This document shows, one piece after another, positions 22,559 to 35,275 of a DNA stretch of 64,000 bases. The stretch is taken from the NCBI GenBank assembly GCA_030267565.1, contig BRXU01000036.1, forward strand, positions 496,001 to 560,000, in the 5' to 3' direction. The stretch is from Pleodorina starrii. Lineage: Eukaryota; Chlorophyta; Chlorophyceae; Chlamydomonadales; Volvocaceae. The notes beneath the pieces were generated by a model. It was given only the letters and a program-made list of their open reading frames with translations, was not told where the DNA came from and ran no database searches. The position numbers were made by a program, and so were the translations under genes. Positions within the stretch are counted from its first letter, which is position 1; each line of letters opens with the position of its first letter.

Positions 22559-22643
22559 TCCGATCTACCTGGATCGAACAGGCGACCTACGGATGTCTCT
22601 GCACAATTACAGTCCTTCGCTCTTCCAGCTGAGCTAAGATCGG
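22559..22643 (-). tRNA. tRNA-Tyr(GUA), unit 13, anticodon-stem variant
   Basis: The 3' strand is TCCGT, giving an A:G mismatch at the same pair altered in units 5-8. Confidence 0.88.
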
Positions 22644-22662
22644 TCACATCTCTCACCCCATA

Positions 22663-22734
22663 TATCGAGACCAGGTTTCGATCCTGGGACCTCGGGGTTA
22701 TGAGCCCCGCACGCTTCCGCTGCGCCATCTCGAT
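22663..22734 (-). tRNA. tRNA-iMet(CAU), unit 13
   Basis: Intact. Confidence 0.96.
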
Positions 22735-23695
22735 CTGAGCACTGCCTAGGTAGGGGATCTTACCGGCTCCCTTCCCAATCAGTGATCAGCATATTTAGGC
22801 TGAAGGGTATGTCCCAAGCAAACATCCGTCGAGCACTCATCGATCTACTATGCTCACTCCATCACACCCCTCATCCATTCATCATGCTGTGTATGCTCCG
22901 CGCATGTTGTACAGTGGGCTTCAGACCCTCTCAAGGGTCCTTGCAAGGGTAATGCTTGCGGAACGCTGGACAAGCTAGCAAAGCCCAGCGCAGCCAGGTT
23001 GGATAGCATGAGCCATTTAAAAGGAATGTGTGAGCCCATGGACTATTCACCAAGACCAACCGTCATGGAGAACTCGCCAAGATGGAGCTCCCTAGCTAAT
23101 CTCAGATGGTCTGCTGGTCGCCAACGGACGACGGACAAAGAGCAGGTAGATAGGTATACAGACTTGATACCAACTCATGGACTGCGTGCAAATGCTGGAA
23201 GTGGACCCCAGCGCCATGATGCCGGCCAAAGAATGGTGGGACATTTTCGGAGCAGAAAGAAAAAGAGATGACACAAGGAGGCTGCCTTGAATAGATAGAG
23301 AAGCTGTACGTAGGAGCCTGATCGATGGTAGATACATGCGTGCTACTGTTGATTGGCAACAAACAAACGATTCTGAAATACAAACCCAAGTGACGAAATG
23401 AAATGGGCACACAGCACAGAAAATAATCGACACACTGCTGCTGGGGCCACTATAGCAAAGCCAACTCCTCACCATGAGCGCCACATACAAATGGCCGATG
23501 AAGTCGATCGCATCAGTAAAGCCTTCAGTTTCTGACCATGCAAGCAAAAGCTCCATCGATCCATGATGTCACCTGGTATGTAGCATCACCATTGCATGGA
23601 TGCATGGAAGGAATTATATACCTAGATAGCTTGCGTGTACCAATATTGGCATTCATCATGTGTGCGTGCCACAGCAAAATTGCGGGGAGTGCATC

Positions 23696-23780
23696 TCCGA
23701 TCTACCTGGATCGAACAGGCGACCTAAGGATGTCTCTGCACAATTACAGTCCTTCGCTCTTCCAGCTGAGCTAAGATCGG
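23696..23780 (-). tRNA. tRNA-Tyr(GUA), unit 14, intact
   Basis: Identical to unit 9. Confidence 0.96.
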
Positions 23781-23799
23781 TCACATCTCTCACCCCATA

Positions 23800-23871
23800 T
23801 ATCGAGACCAGGTTTCGATCCTGGGACCTCGGGGTTATGAGCCCCGCACGCTTCCGCTGCGCCATCTCGAT
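23800..23871 (-). tRNA. tRNA-iMet(CAU), unit 14
   Basis: Intact. Confidence 0.96.
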
Positions 23872-24840
23872 CTGAGCACTGCCTAGGTAGGGGATCTTAC
23901 CGGCTCCCTTCCCAATCAGTGATCAGGATATTTAGGCTGAAGGGTATGTCCCAAGCAAACATCCGTCGAGCACTCATCGATCTACTATGCTCACTCCATC
24001 ACACCCCTCATCCATTCATCATGCTGTGTATGCTCCGCGCATGTTGTACAGTGGGCTTCAGACCCTCTCAAGGGTCCTTGCAAGGGTAAAGCTTGCGGAA
24101 CGCTGGACAAGCTAGCAAAGCCCAGCGCAGCCAGGTTGGATAGCATGAGCCATTTAAAAGGAATGTGTGAGCCCATGGACTATTCACCAAGACCAACCGT
24201 CATGGAGAACTCGCCAAGATGGAGCTCCCTAGCTAATCTCAGATGGTCTGCTGGTCGCCAACGGACGACGGACAAAGAGCAGGTAGATAGGTACACAGAC
24301 TTGATACCAACTCAAGAACTCATGGACTGCGTGCAAATGCTGGAAGTGGACCCCAGCGCCAGGATGCCGGCCAAAGAATGGTGGGACATTTTCGGAGCAG
24401 AAAGAAAGAGAGATGACACAAGGAGGCTGCCTTGAATAGATAGAGAAGCTGTACGTAGGAGCCTGATCGATGGTAGATACATGCGTGCTACTGTTGATTG
24501 GCAACAAACAAACGATTCTGAAATACAAACCCAAGTGACGAAATGAAATGGGCACACAGCACAGAAAATAATCGACACACTGCTGCTGGGGCCACTATAG
24601 CAAAGCCAACTCCTCACCATGAGCGCCACATACAAATGGCCGATGAAGTCGATCGCATCAGTAAAGCCTTCAGTTTCTGACCATGCAAGCAAAAGCTCCA
24701 TCGATCCATGATGTCACCTGGTATGTAGCATTACCATTGCATGGATGCATGGAAGGAATTATATACCTAGATAGCTTGCGTGTACCAATATTGGCATTCA
24801 TCATGTGTGCGTGCCACAGCAAAAAGGCGGGGAGTGCATC

Positions 24841-24925
24841 TCCGATCTGCCTGGATCGAACAGGCGACCTAAGGATGTCTCTGCACAATTACAGTCCTTC
24901 GCTCTTCCAGCTGAGGTAAGATCGG
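24841..24925 (-). tRNA. tRNA-Tyr(GUA), unit 15, D-stem variant
   Basis: G10 is C (TTACCTC), breaking a D-stem pair. From this unit on the T-stem wobble becomes a G:C pair (GCCTG/CAGGC) and the terminator is five T residues. Confidence 0.85.
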
Positions 24926-24944
24926 TCACTACTCGCACCCCATA

Positions 24945-25016
24945 TATCGAGACCAGGTTTCGATCCTGGGACCTCGAGGTTATGAGCCCCGCACGCTTCC
25001 GCTGCGCCATCTCGAT
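24945..25016 (-). tRNA. tRNA-iMet(CAU), unit 15
   Basis: The anticodon-stem 3' strand is CCTCG, so one of the three initiator G:C pairs is a G.U wobble. Confidence 0.88.
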
Positions 25017-25985
25017 CTGAGCACTGCCTAGGTAGGGGATCTTACCGGCTCCCTTCCCAATCAGTGATCAGCATATTTAGGCTGAAGGGTATGTCCCAAG
25101 CAAACATCCGTCGAGCACTCATCGATCTACTATGCTCACTCCATCACACCCCTCATCCATTCATCATGCTGTGTATGCTCCGCGCATGTTGTACAGTGGG
25201 CTTCAGACCCTCTCAAGGGTCCTTGCAAGGGTAAAGCTTGCGGAACGCTGGACAAGCTAGCAAAGCCCAGCGCAGCCAGGTTGGATAGCATGAGCCATTT
25301 AAAAGGAATGTGTGAGCCCATGGACTATTCACCAAGACCAACCGTCATGGAGAACTCGCCAAGATGGAGCTCCCTAGCTAATCTCAGATGGTCTGCTGGT
25401 CGCCAACGGACGACGGACAAAGAGCAGGTAGATAGGTATACAGACTTGATACCAACTCAAGAACTCATGGACTGCGTGCAAATGCTGGAAGTGGACCCCA
25501 GCGCCAGGATGCCGGCCAAAGAATGGTGGGACATTTTCGGAGCAGAAAGAAAAAGAGATGACACAAGGAGGCTGCCTTGAATAGATAGAGAAGCTGTACG
25601 TAGGAGCCTGATCGATGGTAGATACATGCGTGCTACTGTTGATTGGCAACAAACAAACGATTCTGAAATACAAACCCAAGTGACGAAATGAAATGGGCAC
25701 ACAGCACAGAAAATAATCGACACACTGCTGCTGGGGCCACTATAGCAAAGCCAACTCCTCACCATGAGCGCCACATACAAATGGCCGATGAAGTCGATCG
25801 CATCAGTAAAGCCTTCAGTTTCTGACCATGCAAGCAAAAGCTCCATCGATCCATGATGTCACCTGGTATGTAGCATCACCATTGCATGGATGTATGGAAG
25901 GAATTTAATACCTAGATAGCTTGCGTGTACCAATATTGGCATTCATCATGTGTGCGTGCCACAGCAAAAAGGCCGGGAGTGCATC

Positions 25986-26070
25986 TCCGATCTGCCTGGA
26001 TCGAACAGGCGACCTAAGGATGTCTCTGCACAATTACAGTCCTTCGCTCTTCCAGCTGAGCTAAGATCGG
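25986..26070 (-). tRNA. tRNA-Tyr(GUA), unit 16, intact
   Basis: All stems pair, including the G:C T-stem form. Confidence 0.96.
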
Positions 26071-26089
26071 TCACTTCTCGCACCCCATA

Positions 26090-26161
26090 TATCGAGACCA
26101 GGTTTCGATCCTGGGACCTCGGGGTTATGAGCCCCGCACGCTTCCGCTGCGCCATCTCGAT
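26090..26161 (-). tRNA. tRNA-iMet(CAU), unit 16
   Basis: Intact. Confidence 0.96.
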
Positions 26162-27122
26162 CTGAGCATTGCCTAGGTAGGGGATCTTACCGGCTCCCTT
26201 CCCAATCAGTGATCAGCATATTTAGGCTGAAGGGTATGTCCCAAGCAAACATCCGTCGAGCACTCATCGATCTACTATGCTCACTCCATCACACCCCTCA
26301 TCCATTCATCATGCTGTGTATGCTCCGCGCATGTTGTACAGTGGGCTTCAGACCCTCTCAAGGGTCCTTGCAAGGGTAAAGCTTGCGGAACGCTGGACAA
26401 GCTAGCAAAGCCCAGCGCAGCCAGGTTGGATAGCATGAGCCATTTAAAAGGAATGTGTGAGCCCATGGACTATTCACCAAGACCAACCGTCATGGAGAAC
26501 TCGCCAAGATGGAGCTCCCTAGCTAATCTCAGATGGTCTGCTGGTCGCCAACGGACGACGGACAAAGAGCAGGTAGATAGGTATACAGACTTGATACCAA
26601 CTCATGGACTGCGTGCAAATGCTGGAAGTGGACCCCAGCGCCAGGATGCCGGCCAAAGAATGGTGGGACATTTTCGGAGCAGAAAGAAAAAGAGATGACA
26701 CAAGGAGGCTGCCTTGAATAGATAGAGAAGCTGTACGTAGGAGCCTGATCGATGGTAGATACATGCGTGCTACTGTTGATTGGCAACAAACAAACGATTC
26801 TGAAATACAAACCCAAGTGACGAAATGAAATGGGCACACAGCACAGAAAATAATCGACACACTGCTGCTGGGGCCACTATAGCAAAGCCAACTCCTCACC
26901 ATGAGCGCCACATACAAATGGCCGATGAAGTCGATCGCATCAGTAAAGCCTTCAGTTTCTGACCATGCAAGCAAAAGCTCCATCGATCCATGATGTCACC
27001 TGGTATGTAGCATCACCATTGCATGGATGTATGGAAGGAATTTAATACCTAGATAGCTTGCGTGTACCAATATTGGCATTCATCATGTGTGCGTGCCACA
27101 GCAAAAAGGCGGGGAGTGCATC

Positions 27123-27207
27123 TCCGATCTGCCTGGGTCGAACAGGCGACCTAAGGATGTCTCTGCACAATTACAGTCCTTCGCTCTTCCAGCTGAGGTA
27201 AGATCGG
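27123..27207 (-). tRNA. tRNA-Tyr(GUA), unit 17, D-stem variant
   Basis: Has the G10-to-C change as in unit 15; the T-loop is TTCGACC. Confidence 0.84.
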
Positions 27208-27226
27208 TCACTTCTCGCACCCCATA

Positions 27227-27298
27227 TATCGAGACCAGGTTTCGATCCTGGGACCTCGGGGTTATGAGCCCCGCACGCTTCCGCTGCGCCATCTCGAT
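27227..27298 (-). tRNA. tRNA-iMet(CAU), unit 17
   Basis: Intact. Confidence 0.96.
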
Positions 27299-28257
27299 CT
27301 GAGCACTGCCTAGGTAGGGGATCTTACCAGCTCCCTTCCCAATCAGTGATCAGCATATTTAGGCTGAAGGGTATGTCCCAAGCAAACATCCGTCGAGCAC
27401 TCATCGATCTACTATGCTCACTCCATCACACCCCTCATCCATTCATCATGCTGTGTATGCTCCGCGCATGTTGTACAGTGGGCTTCAGACCCTCTCAAGG
27501 GTCCTTGTAAGGGTAAAGCTTGCGGAACGCTGGACAAGCTAGCAAAGCCCAGCGCAGCCAGGTTGGAAAGCATGAGCCATTTAAAAGGAATGTGTGAGCC
27601 CATGGACTATTCACCAAGACCAACCGTCATGGAGAACTCGCCAAGATGGAGCTCCCTAGCTAATCTCAGATGGTCTGCTGGTCGCCAACGGACGACTGAC
27701 AAACAGTAGGTAGGTATACAGACTTGACATACCAACTCATGGACTGCGTGCAAATGCTGGAAGTGGACCCCAGCGCCAGGATGCCGGCCAAAGAATGGTG
27801 GGACATTTTCGGAGCAGAAAGAAAAAGAGATGACACAAGGAGGCTGCCTTGAATAGATAGAGAAGCTGTACGTAGGAGCCTGATCGATGGTAGATACATG
27901 CGTGCTACTGTTGATTGGCAACAAACAAACGATTCTGAAATACAAACCCAAGTGACGAAATGAAATGGGCACACAGCACAGAAAATAATCGACACACTGC
28001 TGCTGGGGCCACTATAGCAAAGCCAACTCCTCACCATGAGCGCCACATACAAATGGCCGATGAAGTCGATCGCATCAGTAAAGCCTTCAGTTTCTGACCA
28101 TGCAAGCAAAAGCTCCATCGATCCATGATGTCACCTGGTATGTAGCATCACCATTGCATGGATGTATGGAAGGAATTTAATACCTAGATAGCTTGCGTGT
28201 ACCAATATTGGCATTCATCATGTGTGCGTGCCACAGCAAAAAGGTGGGGAGTGCATC

Positions 28258-28342
28258 TCCGATCTGCCTGGATCGATCAGGCGACCTAAAGATGTCTCTG
28301 CACAATTACAGTCCTTCGCTCTTCCAGCTGAGCTAAGATCGG
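28258..28342 (-). pseudogene. tRNA-Tyr(GUA), unit 18, degenerate
   Basis: T54 is A (loop ATCGATC), and the anticodon-stem 3' strand is TCTTT, which leaves a wobble. With its broken iMet partner this pair looks inactive. Confidence 0.75.
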
Positions 28343-28361
28343 TCACTTCTCGCACCCCATA

Positions 28362-28441
28362 TATCGAGACCAGGTTTCGATCCCGAGGTCCTGGGACCTC
28401 GGGGTTATGAGCCCCGCACGCGTCCGCTGCGCCATCTCGAT
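28362..28441 (-). pseudogene. tRNA-iMet, unit 18, disrupted by 8-nt insertion
   Basis: Eight extra bases in the T arm (80 nt instead of 72) destroy the T-stem, and the D-loop end reads GGACGCG instead of GGAAGCG. The insertion makes a near-perfect palindrome with the neighbouring CCTGGGACCTCGGG. Confidence 0.88.
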
Positions 28442-29404
28442 CTGAGCACTGCCTAGGTAGGGGATCTTACCGGCTCCCTTCCCAATCAGTGATCAGCATA
28501 TTTAGGCTGAAGGGTATGTCCCAAGCAAACATCCGTCGAGCACTCATCGATCTACTATGCTCACTCCATCACACCCCTCATCCATTCATCATGCTGTGTA
28601 TGCTCCGCGCATGTTGTACAGTGGGCTTCAGACCCTCTCAAGGGTCCTTGTAAGGGTAAAGCTTGCGGAACGCTGGACAAGCTAGCAAAGCCCAGCGCAG
28701 CCAGGTTGGATAGCATGAGCCATTTAAAAGGAATGTGTGAGCCCATGGACTATTCACCAAGACCAACCGTCATGGAAAACTCGCCAAGATGGAGCTCCCT
28801 AGCTAATCTCAGATGGTCTGCTGGTCGCCAACGGACGACGGACAAAGAGCAGGTAGATAGGTATACAGACTTGACATACCAACTCATGGACTGCGTGCAA
28901 ATGCTGGAAGTGGACCCCAGCGCCAGGATGCCTGCCAAAGAATGGTGGGACATTTTCGGAGCAGAAAGAAAGAGAGATGACACAAGGAGGCTGCCTTGAA
29001 TAGATAGAGAAGCTGTACGTAGGAGCCTGATCGATGGTAGATACATGCGTGCTACTGTTGATTGGCAACAAACAAACGATTCTGAAATACAAACCCAAGT
29101 GACGAAATGAAATGGGCACACAGCACAGAAAATAATCGACACACTGCTGCTGGGGCCACTATAGCAAAGCCAACTCCTCACCATGAGCGCCACATACAAA
29201 TGGCCGATGAAGTCGATCGCATCAGTAAAGCCTTCAGTTTCTGACCATGCAAGCAAAAGCTCCATCGATCCATGATGTCACCTGGTATGTAGCATCACCA
29301 TTGCATGGATGCATGGAAGGAATTATATACCTAGATAGCTTGCGTGTACCAATATTGGCATTCATCATGTGTGCGTGCCACAGCAAAATTGCGGGGAGTG
29401 CATC

Positions 29405-29489
29405 TCCGATCTACCTGGATCGAACAGGCGACCTATGGATGTCTCTGCACAATTACAGTCCTTCGCTCTTCCAGCTGAGCTAAGATCGG
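29405..29489 (-). tRNA. tRNA-Tyr(GUA), unit 19
   Basis: Has the TCCAT variant and TAGATCGG acceptor context typical of units 5-8, although its spacer is of the later 1139-bp type. Confidence 0.9.
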
Positions 29490-29508
29490 TCACATCTCGC
29501 ACCCCATA

Positions 29509-29580
29509 TATCGAGACCAGGTTTCGATCCTGGGACCTCGGGGTTATGAGCCCCGCACGCTTCCGCTGCGCCATCTCGAT
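29509..29580 (-). tRNA. tRNA-iMet(CAU), unit 19
   Basis: Intact. Confidence 0.96.
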
Positions 29581-30543
29581 CTGAGCACTGCCTAGGTAGG
29601 GGATCTTACCGGCTCCCTTCCCAATCAGTGATCAGGATATTTAGGCTGAAGGGTATGTCCCAAGCAAACATCCGTCGAGCACTCATCGATCTACTATGCT
29701 CACTCCATCACACCCCTCATCCATTCATCATGCTGTGTATGCTCCGCGCATGTTGTACAGTGGGCTTCAGACCCTCTCAAGGGTCCTTGCAAGGGTAAAG
29801 CTTGCGGAACGCTGGACAAGCTAGCAAAGCCCAGCGCAGCCAGGTTGGATAGCATGAGCCATTTAAAAGGAATGTGTGAGCCCATGGACTATTCACCAAG
29901 ACCAACCGTCATGGAGAACTCGCCAAGATGGAGCTCCCTAGCTAATCTCAGATGGTCTGCTGGTCGCCAACGGACGACTGACAAAGAGCAGGTAGATAGG
30001 TATACAGACTTGACATACCAACTCATGGACTGCGTGCAAATGCTGGAAGTGGACCCCAGCGCCAGGATGCCGGCCAAAGAATGGTGGGACATTTTCGGAG
30101 CAGAAAGAAAAAGAGATGACACAAGGAGGCTGCCTTGAATAGATAGAGAAGCTGTACGTAGGAGCCTGATCGATGGTAGATACATGCGTGCTACTGTTGA
30201 TTGGCAACAAACAAACGATTCTGAAATACAAACCCAAGTGACGAAATGAAATGGGCACACAGCACAGAAAATAATCGACACACTGCTGCTGGGGCCACTA
30301 TAGCAAAGCCAACTCCTCACCATGAGCGCCACATACAAATGGCCGATGAAGTCGATCGCATCAGTAAAGCCTTCAGTTTCTGACCATGCAAGCAAAAGCT
30401 CCATCGATCCATGATGTCACCTGGTATGTAGCATCACCATTGCATGGATGTATGGAAGGAATTTAATACCTAGATAGCTTGCGTGTACCAATATTGGCAT
30501 TCATCATGTGTGCGTGCCACAGCAAAAAGGCGGGGAGTGCATC

Positions 30544-30628
30544 TCCGATCTGCCTGGATCGAACAGGCGACCTAAGGATGTCTCTGCACAATTACAGTCC
30601 TTCGCTCTTCCAGCTGAGCTAAGATCGG
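30544..30628 (-). tRNA. tRNA-Tyr(GUA), unit 20, intact
   Basis: All stems pair; first copy of the homogeneous 1139-bp block. Confidence 0.97.
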
Positions 30629-30647
30629 TCACTTCTCGCACCCCATA

Positions 30648-30719
30648 TATCGAGACCAGGTTTCGATCCTGGGACCTCGGGGTTATGAGCCCCGCACGCT
30701 TCCGCTGCGCCATCTCGAT
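30648..30719 (-). tRNA. tRNA-iMet(CAU), unit 20
   Basis: Intact. Confidence 0.97.
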
Positions 30720-31682
30720 CTGAGCACTGCCTAGGTAGGGGATCTTACCGGCTCCCTTCCCAATCAGTGATCAGCATATTTAGGCTGAAGGGTATGTCCC
30801 AAGCAAACATCCGTCGAGCACTCATCGATCTACTATGCTCACTCCATCACACCCCTCATCCATTCATCATGCTGTGTATGCTCCGCGCATGTTGTACAGT
30901 GGGCTTCAGACCCTCTCAAGGGTCCTTGCAAGGGTAAAGCTTGCGGAACGCTGGACAAGCTAGCAAAGCCCAGCGCAGCCAGGTTGGATAGCATGAGCCA
31001 TTTAAAAGGAATGTGTGAGCCCATGGACTATTCACCAAGACCAACCGTCATGGAAAACTCGCCAAGATGGAGCTCCCTAGCTAATCTCAGATGGTCTGCT
31101 GGTCGCCAACGGACGACGGACAAAGAGCAGGTAGATAGGTATACAGACTTGACATACCAACTCATGGACTGCGTGCAAATGCTGGAAGTGGACCCCAGCG
31201 CCAGGATGCCGGCCAAAGAATGGTGGGACATTTTCGGAGCAGAAAGAAAAAGAGATGACACAAGGAGGCTGCCTTGAATAGATAGAGAAGCTGTACGTAG
31301 GAGCCTGATCGATGGTAGATACATGCGTGCTACTGTTGATTGGCAACAAACAAACGATTCTGAAATACAAACCCAAGTGACGAAATGAAATGGGCACACA
31401 GCACAGAAAATAATCGACACACTGCTGCTGGGGCCACTATAGCAAAGCCAACTCCTCACCATGAGCGCCACATACAAATGGCCGATGAAGTCGATCGCAT
31501 CAGTAAAGCCTTCAGTTTCTGACCATGCAAGCAAAAGCTCCATCGATCCATGATGTCACCTGGTATGTAGCATCACCATTGCATGGATGCATGGAAGGAA
31601 TTTAATACCTAGATAGCTTGCGTGTACCAATATTGGCATTCATCATGTGTGCGTGCCACAGCAAAAAGGCGGGGAGTGCATC

Positions 31683-31767
31683 TCCGATCTGCCTGGATCG
31701 AACAGGCGACCTAAGGATGTCTCTGCACAATTACAGTCCTTCGCTCTTCCAGCTGAGCTAAGATCGG
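31683..31767 (-). tRNA. tRNA-Tyr(GUA), unit 21, intact
   Basis: Identical to unit 20. Confidence 0.97.
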
Positions 31768-31786
31768 TCACTTCTCGCACCCCATA

Positions 31787-31858
31787 TATCGAGACCAGGT
31801 TTCGATCCTGGGACCTCGGGGTTATGAGCCCCGCACGCTTCCGCTGCGCCATCTCGAT
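31787..31858 (-). tRNA. tRNA-iMet(CAU), unit 21
   Basis: Intact. Confidence 0.97.
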
Positions 31859-32289
31859 CTGAGCACTGCCTAGGTAGGGGATCTTACCGGCTCCCTTCCC
31901 AATCAGTGATCAGCATATTTAGGCTGAAGGGTATGTCCCAAGCAAACATCCGTCGAGCACTCATCGATCTACTATGCTCACTCCATCACACCCCTCATCC
32001 ATTCATCATGCTGTGTATGCTCCGCGCATGTTGTACAGTGGGCTTCAGACCCTCTCAAGGGTCCTTGCAAGGGTAAAGCTTGCGGAACGCTGGACAAGCT
32101 AGCAAAGCCCAGCGCAGCCAGGTTGGATAGCATGAGCCATTTAAAAGGAATGTGTGAGCCCATGGACTATTCACCAAGACCAACCGTCATGGAAAACTCG
32201 CCAAGATGGAGCTCCCTAGCTAATCTCAGATGGTCTGCTGGTCGCCAACGGACGACGGACAAAGAGCAGGTAGATAGGTATACAGACTT

Positions 32290-32416
32290 GACATACCAAC
32301 TCATGGACTGCGTGCAAATGCTGGAAGTGGACCCCAGCGCCAGGATGCCGGCCAAAGAATGGTGGGACATTTTCGGAGCAGAAAGAAAAAGAGATGACAC
32401 AAGGAGGCTGCCTTGA
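32290..32416 (+). pseudogene. Kinase subdomain XI-like 3' exon fragment (representative; present in every unit)
   Basis: After an acceptor-like GGTATACAG, the plus frame reads DLTYQLMDCVQMLEVDPSAR then MPAKEWWDIFGAER and stops after RRLP. The pattern of a hydrophobic helix, MLEVDPSARMPAKE and a following Trp resembles the C-terminal end of eukaryotic protein kinase domains (leu-x-x-DP-x-x-R). The frame is open in the 1139 and 1145 unit types but shifted in the 1136 and 1137 types. No upstream kinase motifs occur in the unit, so this looks like a passenger exon fragment amplified with the tRNA genes. Similarity is by eye only. Confidence 0.4.
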
Positions 32417-32821
32417 ATAGATAGAGAAGCTGTACGTAGGAGCCTGATCGATGGTAGATACATGCGTGCTACTGTTGATTGGCAACAAACAAACGATTCT
32501 GAAATACAAACCCAAGTGACGAAATGAAATGGGCACACAGCACAGAAAATAATCGACACACTGCTGCTGGGGCCACTATAGCAAAGCCAACTCCTCACCA
32601 TGAGCGCCACATACAAATGGCCGATGAAGTCGATCGCATCAGTAAAGCCTTCAGTTTCTGACCATGCAAGCAAAAGCTCCATCGATCCATGATGTCACCT
32701 GGTATGTAGCATCACCATTGCATGGATGCATGGAAGGAATTTAATACCTAGATAGCTTGCGTGTACCAATATTGGCATTCATCATGTGTGCGTGCCACAG
32801 CAAAAAGGCGGGGAGTGCATC

Positions 32822-32906
32822 TCCGATCTGCCTGGATCGAACAGGCGACCTAAGGATGTCTCTGCACAATTACAGTCCTTCGCTCTTCCAGCTGAGCTAA
32901 GATCGG
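32822..32906 (-). tRNA. tRNA-Tyr(GUA), unit 22, intact
   Basis: Identical to unit 20. Confidence 0.97.
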
Positions 32907-32925
32907 TCACTTCTCGCACCCCATA

Positions 32926-32997
32926 TATCGAGACCAGGTTTCGATCCTGGGACCTCGGGGTTATGAGCCCCGCACGCTTCCGCTGCGCCATCTCGAT
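32926..32997 (-). tRNA. tRNA-iMet(CAU), unit 22
   Basis: Intact. Confidence 0.97.
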
Positions 32998-33960
32998 CTG
33001 AGCACTTCCTAGGTAGGGGATCTTACCGGCTCCCTTCCCAATCAGTGATCAGCATATTTAGGCTGAAGGGTATGTCCCAAGCAAACATCCGTCGAGCACT
33101 CATCGATCTACTATGCTCACTCCATCACACCCCTCATCCATTCATCATGCTGTGTATGCTCCGCGCATGTTGTACAGTGGGCTTCAGACCCTCTCAAGGG
33201 TCCTTGCAAGGGTAAAGCTTGCGGAACGCTGGACAAGCTAGCAAAGCCCAGCGCAGCCAGGTTGGATAGCATGAGCCATTTAAAAGGAATGTGTGAGCCC
33301 ATGGACTATTCACCAAGACCAACCGTCATGGAAAACTCGCCAAGATGGAGCTCCCTAGCTAATCTCAGATGGTCTGCTGGTCGCCAACGGACGACGGACA
33401 AAGAGCAGGTAGATAGGTATACAGACTTGACATACCAACTCATGGACTGCGTGCAAATGCTGGAAGTGGACCCCAGCGCCAGGATGCCGGCCAAAGAATG
33501 GTGGGACATTTTCGGAGCAGAAAGAAAAAGAGATGACACAAGGAGGCTGCCTTGAATAGATAGAGAAGCTGTACGTAGGAGCCTGATCGATGGTAGATAC
33601 ATGCGTGCTACTGTTGATTGGCAACAAACAAACGATTCTGAAATACAAACCCAAGTGACGAAATGAAATGGGCACACAGCACAGAAAATAATCGACACAC
33701 TGCTGCTGGGGCCACTATAGCAAAGCCAACTCCTCACCATGAGCGCCACATACAAATGGCCGATGAAGTCGATCGCATCAGTAAAGCCTTCAGTTTCTGA
33801 CCATGCAAGCAAAAGCTCCATCGATCCATGATGTCACCTGGTATGTAGCATCACCATTGCATGGATGCATGGAAGGAATTTAATACCTAGATAGCTTGCG
33901 TGTACCAATATTGGCATTCATCATGTGTGCGTGCCACAGCAAAAAGGCGGGGAGTGCATC

Positions 33961-34045
33961 TCCGATCTGCCTGGATCGAACAGGCGACCTAAGGATGTCT
34001 CTGCACAATTACAGTCCTTCGCTCTTCCAGCTGAGCTAAGATCGG
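33961..34045 (-). tRNA. tRNA-Tyr(GUA), unit 23, intact
   Basis: Identical to unit 20. Confidence 0.97.
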
Positions 34046-34064
34046 TCACTTCTCGCACCCCATA

Positions 34065-34136
34065 TATCGAGACCAGGTTTCGATCCTGGGACCTCGGGGT
34101 TATGAGCCCCGCACGCTTCCGCTGCGCCATCTCGAT
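34065..34136 (-). tRNA. tRNA-iMet(CAU), unit 23
   Basis: Intact. Confidence 0.97.
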
Positions 34137-35099
34137 CTGAGCACTGCCTAGGTAGGGGATCTTACCGGCTCCCTTCCCAATCAGTGATCAGCATATTTAG
34201 GCTGAAGGGTATGTCCCAAGCAAACATCCGTCGAGCACTCATCGATCTACTATGCTCACTCCATCACACCCCTCATCCATTCATCATGCTGTGTATGCTC
34301 CGCGCATGTTGTACAGTGGGCTTCAGACCCTCTCAAGGGTCCTTGCAAGGGTAAAGCTTGCGGAACGCTGGACAAGCTAGCAAAGCCCAGCGCAGCCAGG
34401 TTGGATAGCATGAGCCATTTAAAAGGAATGTGTGAGCCCATGGACTATTCACCAAGACCAACCGTCATGGAAAACTCGCCAAGATGGAGCTCCCTAGCTA
34501 ATCTCAGATGGTCTGCTGGTCGCCAACGGACGACGGACAAAGAGCAGGTAGATAGGTATACAGACTTGACATACCAACTCATGGACTGCGTGCAAATGCT
34601 GGAAGTGGACCCCAGCGCCAGGATGCCGGCCAAAGAATGGTGGGACATTTTCGGAGCAGAAAGAAAAAGAGATGACACAAGGAGGCTGCCTTGAATAGAT
34701 AGAGAAGCTGTACGTAGGAGCCTGATCGATGGTAGATACATGCGTGCTACTGTTGATTGGCAACAAACAAACGATTCTGAAATACAAACCCAAGTGACGA
34801 AATGAAATGGGCACACAGCACAGAAAATAATCGACACACTGCTGCTGGGGCCACTATAGCAAAGCCAACTCCTCACCATGAGCGCCACATACAAATGGCC
34901 GATGAAGTCGATCGCATCAGTAAAGCCTTCAGTTTCTGACCATGCAAGCAAAAGCTCCATCGATCCATGATGTCACCTGGTATGTAGCATCACCATTGCA
35001 TGGATGCATGGAAGGAATTTAATACCTAGATAGCTTGCGTGTACCAATATTGGCATTCATCATGTGTGCGTGCCACAGCAAAAAGGCGGGGAGTGCATC

Positions 35100-35184
35100 T
35101 CCGATCTGCCTGGATCGAACAGGCGACCTAAGGATGTCTCTGCACAATTACAGTCCTTCGCTCTTCCAGCTGAGCTAAGATCGG
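35100..35184 (-). tRNA. tRNA-Tyr(GUA), unit 24, intact
   Basis: Identical to unit 20. Confidence 0.97.
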
Positions 35185-35203
35185 TCACTTCTCGCACCCC
35201 ATA

Positions 35204-35275
35204 TATCGAGACCAGGTTTCGATCCTGAGACCTCGGGGTTATGAGCCCCGCACGCTTCCGCTGCGCCATCTCGAT
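35204..35275 (-). tRNA. tRNA-iMet(CAU), unit 24
   Basis: The T-stem 5' strand is TCAGG, so its first pair is a T.G wobble. Confidence 0.93.
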
